DNA of 7,038 nt from Maribacter sp. (lineage in GTDB: Bacteria > Bacteroidota > Bacteroidia > Flavobacteriales > Flavobacteriaceae): positions 1-7,038 of the forward strand of contig JANQUX010000185.1 in NCBI GenBank assembly GCA_030730545.1. Reading direction: 5' to 3'. The position numbers and the translations under genes were made by a program. This document shows, piece after piece, positions 1 to 7,038 of this stretch. The notes under the pieces are model-generated. The model was not told the origin of the DNA. It did no database searches and saw only the letters and a list, made by a program, of their open reading frames with translations. The number at the start of each line of letters is the position of its first letter. Within the stretch, counting starts at the first letter, position 1.

Positions 1-68
1 CATTTTACGAGACTTGGACTACTAATTTTAATAAGACTTTTGCAATAAACTATAAAACCTATACCTAA
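1..68 (+). CDS. Possible C-terminal tail of an upstream gene (partial)
   Basis: Reading from base 3, this frame is open for 21 codons from the window edge and ends at TAA 66-68. The peptide, FYETWTTNFNKTFAINYKTYT, is rich in aromatic and polar residues and reads like the end of a real protein. The other two + frames close at 46-48 and 23-25, and frame 1 gives an unlikely Leu/Ile-rich peptide. No family can be named from 21 residues. If it is real, the gene runs in the same direction as the barrel gene at 174 and ends about 105 bases before it. The open frame could equally be chance, because only the window edge limits it. Confidence 0.3.
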   Translation, partial: FYETWTTNFNKTFAINYKTYT

Positions 69-139
69 AAGAATGCCCAACTCATCCTTTTTTTATCCCA
101 ATTGAGCAGAATTCACTTTATTTAAGCAAGTGACGACTA

Positions 140-147
140 TAGTTTTA
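140..147 (+). promoter_or_regulatory. Weak candidate -7 box for the barrel-kinase-regulator operon
   Basis: TAGTTTTA differs by one base from the Bacteroidota -7 consensus TAnnTTTG. It lies 26 bases before the ATG at 174, which would give a leader of roughly 20 bases. The nearest upstream TTG (112-114) is 25 bases away, rather far for a -33 element. It is the best match in the 105-base gap, but in AT-rich DNA a match this loose is weak evidence. Confidence 0.2.
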
Positions 148-173
148 CAGTATCAATTAAAAAACAAACTGTC

Positions 174-2540
174 ATGAAACTAAAATCAACATTTCTATTA
201 GTAGCGCTACTCATCACAGCGGCTTCCATCGCTCAAAATACCATCACAGGTACAATTAAAGATTCATTAAACACACCACTTTCTTTCGCAAACATAATCT
301 TATATGAAGTCGGGAACGAAAAAGCTATTACCGGTGTAATTAGTAATGAAACAGGCGCTTATTTATTTGAAAATATTGCAAATGGTATTTATGTAATAGA
401 AGCATCGGTATTAGGGTTCGAAACTAAAAAATCTAACGAATTTCAATTACCTCAGTCAAAATTAATAATAGATTTTACGCTGAACGAAGAAACTCAAAAC
501 TTAGATGAGGTTGTTGTAAAAAGTAGACGACCACAAATTAAGCAAACTGCAGAAAAGCTTATTGTTGATCTTGAAAATTCAGATATGGTGAATACCAATC
601 TTCAAGATGTAGTAAAAAAGGTGCCGGGTATTATTATGACCAACGGTAATGTAAGTTATGCGGGTCAAGGTAATATTAGAATACTAATAAACGGTAAGAC
701 TACCGACTATATGGACACCGCAAGCTTATTAAGAGATTTGCCAGCAGATAATATTTCTAAAGTAGAGCTAATACAACAACCAGGTTCTGAGTATGATGCT
801 GAAGGCTCAGGGCCAATTCTAAACATCATTTTAAAGAATAATGTAAAGTTGGGTACGCATGGTAACGTAAAGCAAATGGTGGGCTATGAGAATAGATTTG
901 AGTATGCCACCAGCGCATCTATTGCGAGCTATAAGAACAAACTAAATTGGCAGCTTAGCGCGGGTTATCAAAAATCTACATCAAGAGATGACCTAACGCT
1001 TTCGCGTAAAGTTTTGAACGATACATATAAACAAACCTCAAAATCAGCATTTGATCCTAGAATATTTAATGTGGGTGCAGGTATTGATTATTACTTGTCA
1101 GATAAACACACGATTGGTATAAAGGGTAGTATTATAAACAATGATTCTGACCGAGTATCTAATAATAACACAACGATTTCAAACGCAACATCAGACATTA
1201 CACTATTAACCGATAATAGTTTCGATAGAAATAGAAACATTAAATCTTTGAATCCGTATTACGAGTTTAAAGATGATAAGAATAAATTAGTGCTAGATTA
1301 TAATTATGTAGATTATAGTTATGACAATGAAAATAATTTATATCAAGTAGGTGCTTCAACACAGCCCTTTAGTAATAGGCGTTATTTTCAAAATGCATCC
1401 TTTAAAATAAACACATATAAAACCGACTATAAGCGAACAGTAAATGATAATTTTTCTTGGGATGCCGGGGTTAAGTTTTCAGACGTTAAATCAGATAGTG
1501 ACTTACAATCTTTAACGGAGGATGATGAAGGAGTTTTTCAGTTTCGACCTGACGAAAGTAATCGGTTCTTGGTAGATGAAACGGTTCTTGCATTTTACTC
1601 TAAAATGAACGTAAAGGTTGATAAATGGACCTTCTCTGGCGGATTACGTTGGGAGGAAAGTGACACCCAAGGTACTGCTACAACAACAGGCGAGACAAGA
1701 ACTAGAAAAATATCAAAGTTGTTTCCGAGTGCAAGTCTCAGTAGAAAAATTACAAATGAAATCAGTGCAAATTTGGCGTATAGTTACCGTATTCAAAGAC
1801 CATCTTACAGTTCACTTAATTCTTTTGTGTATTTCTATGACCCTTTTACATTTGAAGAAGGAAACCCTAATTTAAAACCTGCGTTCACAAATAGTTATCA
1901 GTTTAATTTAACCTTTGATAACCAACCATTTTTCAATATCAACTACAGAGAAACCTCGGATCAATTATTTGAGATTATTACCCAAAATGATGCCTCGGCA
2001 GAAACCTCTAGAACCATGATCAACTTGGCTGATAATAAAAACTGGAGTTTCAGTTTTTTCGCGCCATTAGATTTTATAGAAAACATAGATGGTTATGTTG
2101 GCGTGCAAGCGAATCATAACGCATATACCTCTGAAAACTTAGAACCTATATTAGACCTTTCTAAATGGAGTTTTACGGGTTTTGCAGGAGCTGAATATGA
2201 ACTACCATGGGAAATCAATTCTGAAATATCTACATACTATACATCTGGCGGGTTAGAGGGTATTATTGAATATGACTGGCTTGCTGGTATTGATATTGCT
2301 TTTAGCAAAAGTTTTCTTGATGATAAATTAAAAGTAAGTTTAGAGTTCGAAGAATTGATACAAAGACCTTTTAATGGGGTTGTTAAGTATGATAATGTAG
2401 ATGCAACCGTAGTTTCTAATTGGGCAAGAAACAACGTATTTTTACAATTGAACTATAGTTTTGGTTCTAAATTCGGAAAGAACAATAAGCGAGAGAACTC
2501 TTCAAAAGACGAACAAAACCGTATTAAACAAGATAATTAA
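174..2540 (+). CDS. Outer-membrane beta-barrel, TonB-dependent-receptor-like protein
   Basis: This is a complete 788-residue outer-membrane protein. Residues 1-20 form a signal peptide (MKLK, hydrophobic stretch, likely cut at ASIA|QN). Residues 22-105 are a carboxypeptidase-regulatory-like beta-sandwich (TGTIKDS, then NETGAYLFENIANGIYVIEAS). DEVVV at 111-115 resembles the TonB-box-like segment of Bacteroidota receptors. Residues 120-222 form a plug-like domain with the family motif PGSEYDAEGSGPILNI. Residues from about 225 are aromatic-rich alternating strands of a barrel, ending in FLQLNYSFG and a charged 24-residue tail. This order fits the 'outer membrane beta-barrel family protein' group (OMP_b-brl_3-like) rather than SusC, and no SusD gene lies beside it. 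The ligand is unknown; transport, adhesion and a signalling role are all open. It is first in a likely operon with the kinase 13 bases downstream. The family call is firm and the function is not. Confidence 0.9.
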   Translation: MKLKSTFLLVALLITAASIAQNTITGTIKDSLNTPLSFANIILYEVGNEKAITGVISNETGAYLFENIANGIYVIEASVLGFETKKSNEFQLPQSKLIIDFTLNEETQNLDEVVVKSRRPQIKQTAEKLIVDLENSDMVNTNLQDVVKKVPGIIMTNGNVSYAGQGNIRILINGKTTDYMDTASLLRDLPADNISKVELIQQPGSEYDAEGSGPILNIILKNNVKLGTHGNVKQMVGYENRFEYATSASIASYKNKLNWQLSAGYQKSTSRDDLTLSRKVLNDTYKQTSKSAFDPRIFNVGAGIDYYLSDKHTIGIKGSIINNDSDRVSNNNTTISNATSDITLLTDNSFDRNRNIKSLNPYYEFKDDKNKLVLDYNYVDYSYDNENNLYQVGASTQPFSNRRYFQNASFKINTYKTDYKRTVNDNFSWDAGVKFSDVKSDSDLQSLTEDDEGVFQFRPDESNRFLVDETVLAFYSKMNVKVDKWTFSGGLRWEESDTQGTATTTGETRTRKISKLFPSASLSRKITNEISANLAYSYRIQRPSYSSLNSFVYFYDPFTFEEGNPNLKPAFTNSYQFNLTFDNQPFFNINYRETSDQLFEIITQNDASAETSRTMINLADNKNWSFSFFAPLDFIENIDGYVGVQANHNAYTSENLEPILDLSKWSFTGFAGAEYELPWEINSEISTYYTSGGLEGIIEYDWLAGIDIAFSKSFLDDKLKVSLEFEELIQRPFNGVVKYDNVDATVVSNWARNNVFLQLNYSFGSKFGKNNKRENSSKDEQNRIKQDN

Positions 2541-2553
2541 TACATAGCATTAT

Positions 2554-3561
2554 ATGAACACTAAACTAAATAGGTCAGACTTTATATTGCTAGGTATTAT
2601 TATAGGTGTAACATCACTTTTAAATGTTTGGCAATATTACGTTTATGGTAATGATCCGTTAGAATTCATAGTTGATATTCCAACGTATATTGTAATGGCA
2701 TGTATTGCCATTGGTTTGTTTATGTATTGGTTAATGCCAAACTATTTACTAGATAAGCCAAACTATTTTGCATTCATCAGTTTAGCTATTTTAATATTAA
2801 CCGTTACTGGTTTCATAGAGAATCTTGCCGGGTATTGGTCATGTGAAAATGATTGTAATGAATTTCCGATTTGGCATAGAGCTATTCTGAACGGGCTTTT
2901 TGTGGGGGCAGATAATGTTGGCATTCCTCTGGGAATATTATTAACCAAGAAGTTTTATGAAAGCCAAACTCAAGTCGTAAAAATTCAAAAACAGCAGAAA
3001 GAGAATGAGCTAAAACTTTTACGTTCGCAATTAGATCCACATTTTCTTTTTAATAACCTCAACACATTAGATGCATTGATAGATAGCGATGCTGTAAAGG
3101 CAAAAGAATATATTAATCGCTTGTCATTAATCTATAGATATCTAATACAGACAAAAGATGCCGAGGTGATGGAGCTATCTAAAGAAATGAATTTGGCAGA
3201 GAATTATATCTTCCTAATTCAAACACGGTTCGGCGATGATTATGATTTTCATGTGAATAAGAATATTGATTTTTCGAACAAATTTTTACCAACAGGGGCT
3301 GTACAGGCATTGCTAGAAAATGTGGTAAAACACAATAAGGTAAATGGTGAGAACAAAATACAGGTGATTATAGATATTGATGAAGGTTGGTTAACTGTGG
3401 CGAACAAAAAATCAAATTTTACAAAAACGAAAGACAGTTTCGGCACAGGACTTTTAAACCTGAAATCGAGATACCAATTACTTTCAAAAGAAACACCAAA
3501 AATTGTTGAAAGCGAAACGGAGTATGAAATTTCTATTCCGATAATTAAACTAAGCAACTAA
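2554..3561 (+). CDS. LytS-type membrane sensor histidine kinase
   Basis: This is a complete 335-residue inner-membrane kinase of the His_kinase (LytS/YehU-like) family. Four hydrophobic helices lie at about 10-30, 39-60, 71-93 and 109-131. With the basic N-terminus in the cytoplasm, the loops at 31-38 and 94-108 face the periplasm; the second contains C97, C101 and H108. A charged helix at 135-158 leads to the phosphoacceptor motif LDPHFLFNNLN, with H163 as the predicted phosphorylated histidine. The ATP-binding part has an N-box (LLENVVKHN, 253-261) and a glycine-rich box (FGTGLLNLKSRY, 296-307). The usual DNG-like step reads ANK (283-285), a degeneracy I believe is common in Bacteroidota members. 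There is no PAS, HAMP or large extracellular domain, so sensing probably uses the membrane helices and short loops. The partner is almost surely the LytTR regulator starting 10 bases downstream. Confidence 0.93.
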   Translation: MNTKLNRSDFILLGIIIGVTSLLNVWQYYVYGNDPLEFIVDIPTYIVMACIAIGLFMYWLMPNYLLDKPNYFAFISLAILILTVTGFIENLAGYWSCENDCNEFPIWHRAILNGLFVGADNVGIPLGILLTKKFYESQTQVVKIQKQQKENELKLLRSQLDPHFLFNNLNTLDALIDSDAVKAKEYINRLSLIYRYLIQTKDAEVMELSKEMNLAENYIFLIQTRFGDDYDFHVNKNIDFSNKFLPTGAVQALLENVVKHNKVNGENKIQVIIDIDEGWLTVANKKSNFTKTKDSFGTGLLNLKSRYQLLSKETPKIVESETEYEISIPIIKLSN

Positions 3562-3571
3562 TTAAAAGCAT

Positions 3572-4336
3572 ATGACACTTTTAATATTAGAAGATGAAAT
3601 TCCCGCTTATCAGAAATTGTTAAGTCACATTAATACATTTTTTGATGATGAAATAACCAGTCATTGGGCTCGGTCTATTGTAGAAGGCAAAACACTTTTA
3701 GCATCAAATTCATACGACCTAATTATGTCTGATATAAAGTTGTTAGATGGTATTTCTTTTGACTTATTTAATGAGGTAGAGGTTACTTGCCCTATAATAT
3801 TCTGTTCCGCTTACGATGATTATTTATTTCAGGCTTTTAACACAAACGGTATTGCCTATATTTTAAAACCATATTCTAATGCTGATTTTATGAAGGCATT
3901 AGAAAAATATCAATCGCTCTTTAAGCAAGGGGAATATGACAGTAAATTAAGTAGCGACACTTTTAATGCTTTAAAACTGGCATTACAAGAAGATCAAAAT
4001 AATTTCAAGAAACGATTTGTTATAAAGCGCCCAAATGGCATTCAGCTTTTGAATACCTCAGAAATAAGTATGATTGAAGCCTCTGGCGATTTTTGTATAG
4101 CTACCGACCAAGATGGCAAAAGGCACCCAATATCGCAAACAATTGGTAGTATCATAGAACAACTACCACCAAAAAAGTTCTTTAGAATCAACCGTAGCGA
4201 AATCGTACATGTCGACTATATAGAACAGATTGAGAGTCACTTCAAAAACCGATTACTTATAACCATAAAAGGGTGTAAAGAAAAAGCAATGACAAGCACT
4301 TCTACCACTTCCGATTTTAGAAAGTGGTTAGAGTAG
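3572..4336 (+). CDS. LytTR-family response regulator
   Basis: This is a complete 254-residue cytoplasmic regulator. The receiver domain (1 to about 118) has the acidic pocket E7/D8, phosphoacceptor D54 (IMSDIKLLDG), switch residue S79 (CSAYDD), an aromatic at F89 and the conserved lysine K99 (YILKP). A polar linker of about 25 residues leads to a LytTR DNA-binding domain at about 146-254, seen in FVIKRPNGIQLLNTSEISMIEASGDF, FFRINRSEIVHVDYIEQIE and the terminal TSDFRKWLE. It should be phosphorylated by the kinase encoded immediately upstream and bind direct-repeat DNA sites. The targets are unknown; the co-transcribed barrel gene at 174 is the obvious candidate, and the barrel gene at 6338 is another. 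All catalytic residues are intact. The stop codon sits one base from that of the convergent lepA. Confidence 0.94.
   Translation: MTLLILEDEIPAYQKLLSHINTFFDDEITSHWARSIVEGKTLLASNSYDLIMSDIKLLDGISFDLFNEVEVTCPIIFCSAYDDYLFQAFNTNGIAYILKPYSNADFMKALEKYQSLFKQGEYDSKLSSDTFNALKLALQEDQNNFKKRFVIKRPNGIQLLNTSEISMIEASGDFCIATDQDGKRHPISQTIGSIIEQLPPKKFFRINRSEIVHVDYIEQIESHFKNRLLITIKGCKEKAMTSTSTTSDFRKWLE
4304..4328. terminator. Weak candidate hairpin at the convergent gene junction
   Basis: ACCACTT (4304-4310) and AAGTGGT (4322-4328) form a perfect 7-base-pair inverted repeat with an 11-base loop, just inside the 3' end of the response regulator gene. It lies 10 bases beyond the lepA stop in the lepA direction and could end lepA transcription. 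A T-rich stretch follows only about 20 bases later on that strand, so this is not a classic intrinsic terminator. On the + strand no T-run follows directly. The coding sequence alone may explain it. Confidence 0.25.
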
Positions 4337-4337
4337 C

Positions 4338-6134
4338 TTAATCGTTTAGCTTTAATACCGCCATAAATGCCTCTTGTGGCACTTCTACATTACCAACTTG
4401 ACGCATACGTTTTTTACCCTTCTTTTGTTTTTCAAGAAGTTTACGTTTACGAGAAATATCACCACCATAACATTTGGCGGTTACATCTTTACGTAGGGCT
4501 TTAGTGGTCTCTCTAGAGATAATTTTTGCACCAATTGCAGCCTGAATAGGAATATCAAACTGTTGTCTTGGTATCAGTTCTTTAAGCTTCGCACAGATTT
4601 TCTTACCAATAAGTACAGCATTATCGGCATGTAGTAAAGCAGAAAGAGCATCTACAGGTTGTGCATTTAATAAAATATCTACACGTACTAATTTAGAAGG
4701 TCTCATACCTATAGGTGTGTAATCGAAAGATGCATACCCTTTAGATACCGTTTTTAAACGGTCATAAAAGTCAAAAACTATTTCTGCCAAAGGCATATCG
4801 AAATTAAGTTCAACACGTTCGGTAGTCAAATAGGTTTGATTGGTAATTATACCTCGTTTTTCAATACACAAAGACATCACGTTACCTACGAAATCAGCTT
4901 TCGTAATTATGGTAGCTTTTATATACGGTTCTTCAACATGATCAATACTTGACGGGTCAGGTAAATCTGTTGGGTTGTTTACAACAATTGGGGTATCAGG
5001 ATTTTTACGCGTAAATGCATGGTAACTAACATTGGGTACCGTCGTAATTACCGTCATATTGAACTCGCGCTCTAAACGCTCTTGAATAATTTCCATGTGT
5101 AACATTCCTAAGAAACCACATCTAAATCCGAATCCAAGTGCAGCACTGCTTTCTGGCGCAAAAACAAGAGAGGCATCGTTCAATTGTAATTTTTCCATAG
5201 AAGAACGTAACTCTTCAAACTCATCAGTATCCACAGGGTAAATACCTGCAAAAACCATTGGTTTTACATCTTCAAATCCGCCGATCGGGTTTTTTGTAGG
5301 GTTTGCGGCATCAGTTATGGTATCACCTACTTTAACTTCGCGTGCGTCTTTTATCCCCGTTATTAAATAACCAACATCACCTGCTTTTACACTTTTTTTA
5401 ATCTCTTGGGTCAACTTTAAAGTGCCTACCTCATCAGCGTAGTAATCTCTGTCTGTTGCAACGAATTTTATTTTTTGACCTTTTTTAATTTCGCCATTTA
5501 TAACTCTAAAGTAGGTTTCAACACCTCTAAAAGGATTATAAACAGAATCAAACACAAGTGCTTGTAATGGTTCGTCTAGGTTGCCTTTTGGCGCAGGAAT
5601 ACGCTCAATAATAGCGCTTAATATTTCTTCAATACCAATACCAGTTTTTGCAGATGCAGGTATAACATCTTCGGCTTTACAGCCTAAAAGGTCTACAATA
5701 TCATCTGTTACCTCTTCTGGGTTGGCACTTGGTAAATCAACCTTGTTTAAAACAGGTATAATTTCAAGGTCGTTTTCTAGTGCTAAATAAAGGTTAGAAA
5801 TTGTCTGTGCTTGAATACTCTGTGCAGCATCTACCACTAACAATGCACCTTCACAGGCAGCAATTGATCGAGAAACTTCATAAGAGAAATCTACGTGACC
5901 AGGAGTGTCGATTAAGTTTAAAATATAATCTTCACCCTTATAGTTATATTCCATTTGAATGGCATGACTTTTAATAGTGATACCACGCTCCCTTTCAAGA
6001 TCCATACTGTCTAGCAACTGTTCTTTTTTCTCTCGATCGGTAACAGAACCGGTAAACTCTAACAGTCTGTCTGCCAGGGTACTTTTACCATGGTCAATAT
6101 GTGCAATAATGCAGAAATTTCTAATGTTTTTCAT
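4338..6134 (-). CDS. lepA: Elongation factor 4 (ribosomal back-translocase GTPase LepA)
   Basis: This is a complete 598-residue translational GTPase of usual LepA length. It binds ribosomes in the cytoplasm and has been linked to back-translocation and to 30S subunit biogenesis; the in vivo role is still debated. The GTPase motifs are all present: G1 AHIDHGKST (11-19), G2 RGITIK (50-55), G3 DTPGH with catalytic H80 (76-80), G4 NKVD (130-133) and G5 SAK (161-163). EF-G-like domains II, III and V follow. The LepA-specific C-terminal domain ends in [20 protein letters not shown] (556-575) and the conserved [11 protein letters not shown]. This tail and the lack of an EF-G domain IV separate it from EF-G and BipA. 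The start ATG at 6134 matches the typical [19 protein letters not shown] opening; no Shine-Dalgarno is seen, as is usual in Bacteroidota. It is transcribed alone here, with no lepB neighbour on its 3' side. Confidence 0.98.
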   Translation of the reverse strand: MKNIRNFCIIAHIDHGKSTLADRLLEFTGSVTDREKKEQLLDSMDLERERGITIKSHAIQMEYNYKGEDYILNLIDTPGHVDFSYEVSRSIAACEGALLVVDAAQSIQAQTISNLYLALENDLEIIPVLNKVDLPSANPEEVTDDIVDLLGCKAEDVIPASAKTGIGIEEILSAIIERIPAPKGNLDEPLQALVFDSVYNPFRGVETYFRVINGEIKKGQKIKFVATDRDYYADEVGTLKLTQEIKKSVKAGDVGYLITGIKDAREVKVGDTITDAANPTKNPIGGFEDVKPMVFAGIYPVDTDEFEELRSSMEKLQLNDASLVFAPESSAALGFGFRCGFLGMLHMEIIQERLEREFNMTVITTVPNVSYHAFTRKNPDTPIVVNNPTDLPDPSSIDHVEEPYIKATIITKADFVGNVMSLCIEKRGIITNQTYLTTERVELNFDMPLAEIVFDFYDRLKTVSKGYASFDYTPIGMRPSKLVRVDILLNAQPVDALSALLHADNAVLIGKKICAKLKELIPRQQFDIPIQAAIGAKIISRETTKALRKDVTAKCYGGDISRKRKLLEKQKKGKKRMRQVGNVEVPQEAFMAVLKLND

Positions 6135-6199
6135 AGCGGTAACAGTAATAATAAAGCCAATTTAAACCAGCATCAATGACCGGCTGTAAAGAGCAATTG

Positions 6200-6207
6200 C
6201 AAATATA
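6200..6207 (-). promoter_or_regulatory. Candidate lepA promoter (-7 box TATATTTG)
   Basis: Read on the - strand, TATATTTG is a perfect match to the Bacteroidota -7 consensus TAnnTTTG. It lies 65 bases upstream of the lepA ATG, implying a leader of about 60 bases. The -33 position has no exact TTG; CTTAG is the nearest fit, about 17 bases upstream. The box is placed well for lepA, but there is no direct proof of use. Confidence 0.45.
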
Positions 6208-6268
6208 ATCTAATTTATAGCGCTAAGCTTGAGTGCAGTTACGTATTTATTATTGTATAGATTAGTTT

Positions 6269-6295
6269 GGATTACATATATTGTAAAGGATTACA
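6269..6295 (+). repeat. Paired GGATTACA direct repeat with nested inverted repeat (possible operator)
   Basis: GGATTACA occurs at 6269-6276 and again at 6288-6295, a start-to-start period of 19 bases. Between them TTACA (6272-6276) and TGTAA (6282-6286) form an inverted repeat around five bases. The cluster lies 43-69 bases before the TTG start of the barrel gene at 6338, just upstream of its candidate -7 box, where an activator or repressor would bind. Paired direct repeats about two helical turns apart are the usual form of LytTR sites, although this sequence is not the published consensus. The regulator is not identified. Confidence 0.3.
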
Positions 6296-6308
6296 ACGTT
6301 TTTTTAAT

Positions 6309-6316
6309 TAGATTTG
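6309..6316 (+). promoter_or_regulatory. Candidate promoter (-7 box TAGATTTG) of the second barrel gene
   Basis: TAGATTTG matches the Bacteroidota -7 consensus TAnnTTTG exactly and lies 21 bases before the TTG start codon at 6338. The implied leader is only about 15 bases. The nearest TTG for a -33 element (6281-6283) is 25 bases upstream, longer than usual. A promoter with a poor -33 element next to an operator-like repeat would fit activator dependence, but that is inference. Confidence 0.33.
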
Positions 6317-6337
6317 ACCACCAACCCCGAATTACAT

Positions 6338-7038
6338 TTGAAACTACTAACCGCTATTATATGCTTCTTTCTAGCAATGACCCATGTTGGGTATAGTCAA
6401 ACCTTTGAATTAAAAGGCGAAGTCAAGAATCAATATCAATCACCCGTAGCGTTTGCTTCTGTTTTTATATTGAACGTTTCAGATTCTGTATTGGTAAAAG
6501 GTACATCTGCAGACGAAAATGGTGCTTTTTTGTTCTCTGGAATTACCGAGGGACTTTATTTTCTAAAAGCATCTTATGTAGGTCAAGCCTCAGAAAACTT
6601 AGCGATAGAGATACTTAAAGACACTAAAATAGGTGCTTTGATTATAGAGGAGCAGGCAGAACAACTTAATGAAGTTACGGTTATTAGTAATAAACCTGTA
6701 GTTAAAAGGGAAGTTGACCGTATAGTTTTTAATGTGGAAAATACGGTTATTTCTCAGAGTAGTTCGTGGGATATTCTTAATCAGACTCCCGGAGTAATTG
6801 TCATGGGCGATGACCTTAAAGTTCGTAATAGGGCAACCACCATATATATCAATAACCGTAAAGTTCAATTGTCTTCAGAAGAGGTTAGAAGTCTGTTAGA
6901 AAATTATCAAGGCGAGAATATAAAATCTATTGAGGTCATTCATAATCCACCAGCAAGTTATGATGCCGAGGGTGGTTCAATTTTAAATATTGTCACCAGT
7001 AAAAATTTATCTGTAGGGTATAAAAGCAATGTTAATGC
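6338..7038 (+). CDS. Second outer-membrane beta-barrel, TonB-dependent-receptor-like protein (5' part)
   Basis: The reading frame is open from 6338 to the window edge, giving 233 residues of a longer protein. Starting at TTG 6338 gives a good signal peptide (MKLLTAIICFFLAMTHVGYS, likely cut before QT) that parallels the start of the barrel protein at 174. The first in-frame ATG (6377) falls inside the hydrophobic core and would destroy it; TTG 6314 would add eight residues. Residues 22-105 are a carboxypeptidase-regulatory-like domain (KGEVKNQYQSPVAFASVFI, DENGAFLFSGI). LNEVTV (110-115) is the TonB-box-like segment. Residues 118-222 are a plug-like domain with QTPGVIV and PPASYDAEGGSILNIV. 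It is clearly a relative of the barrel gene at 174, but diverged. The barrel itself lies beyond the window. Ligand and role are unknown. Confidence 0.88.
   Translation, partial: MKLLTAIICFFLAMTHVGYSQTFELKGEVKNQYQSPVAFASVFILNVSDSVLVKGTSADENGAFLFSGITEGLYFLKASYVGQASENLAIEILKDTKIGALIIEEQAEQLNEVTVISNKPVVKREVDRIVFNVENTVISQSSSWDILNQTPGVIVMGDDLKVRNRATTIYINNRKVQLSSEEVRSLLENYQGENIKSIEVIHNPPASYDAEGGSILNIVTSKNLSVGYKSNVN

Noticed and set aside
1..3. CAT at the window start, a possible ATG of a divergent - strand gene
   Set aside because: A single codon at the edge cannot support a gene; the weak promoter-like sequence behind it is not convincing.
147..172. ACAGT-N16-ACTGT inverted repeat just before the first barrel start codon
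   Set aside because: Five-base arms with a 16-base AT-rich spacer are expected by chance and do not match a known LytTR site.
1618..1875. 85-codon open frame on the + strand inside the first barrel gene
   Set aside because: It is out of frame with an intact barrel-coding region and has no homology signal that I can recognise.
174..2540. SusC-type receptor of a polysaccharide utilisation locus
   Set aside because: The protein is shorter than typical SusC proteins (about 1000 residues), its motifs fit the OMP_b-brl_3-like family, and no SusD or carbohydrate enzyme gene is adjacent.
3249..3557. 102-codon open frame on the - strand inside the kinase gene
   Set aside because: It is antisense to the conserved ATP-binding domain of the kinase, with a low-complexity Phe/Ser-rich peptide typical of a shadow frame.
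4338..6134. EF-G or BipA as alternative identities of the GTPase
   Set aside because: Length, the absence of domain IV and the LepA-specific C-terminal sequence identify LepA.
6599..6868. 89-codon open frame on the - strand
   Set aside because: It lies entirely antisense to the well-supported second barrel gene and its peptide has no recognisable domain; it is a shadow of that coding sequence.

Overview
The window looks like chromosomal DNA from a marine-type member of the Flavobacteriaceae (Bacteroidota). This is inferred from the AT-rich base composition, the absence of Shine-Dalgarno sequences before the genes, promoter-like TAnnTTTG boxes, and the gene families: two outer-membrane beta-barrel proteins with a carboxypeptidase-regulatory-like N-terminal domain, and a LytS/LytTR two-component pair of the Bacteroidota type. 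The genus cannot be fixed from this sequence alone.

Layout. Bases 1-68 may hold the last codons of an upstream gene on the + strand. Bases 69-173 are a short non-coding leader. From 174 to 4336 there is a tight three-gene + strand cluster: a 788-residue TonB-dependent-receptor-like outer-membrane barrel, a four-helix membrane sensor histidine kinase (335 residues), and a LytTR response regulator (254 residues). The gaps are 13 and 10 bases, so the three are probably one operon. The regulator's stop codon lies one base from the stop codon of the convergent gene lepA (elongation factor 4, 598 residues, - strand, 4338-6134). A divergent intergenic region of about 200 bases (6135-6337) follows, with a good promoter box for lepA, a weaker one for the next gene, and a repeat cluster that could be an operator. 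From 6338 to the window end runs the 5' part of a second outer-membrane barrel gene of the same family, apparently starting with TTG.

How the genes may work together. The kinase and regulator are complete and carry their key phosphotransfer residues, so they should form a working phosphorelay. Their co-transcription with an outer-membrane barrel, with no SusD partner or polysaccharide enzymes nearby, suggests that the barrel is either the main target of the regulator or part of signal intake across the envelope. A periplasmic loop of the kinase with a CxxxC motif and a nearby histidine is the best visible clue to what is sensed. lepA is a housekeeping translation factor and is probably unrelated to this module. 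I see no mobile element, CRISPR array, tRNA or rRNA. The most interesting unit is the barrel-kinase-regulator operon; the rest of the window looks ordinary for this group.
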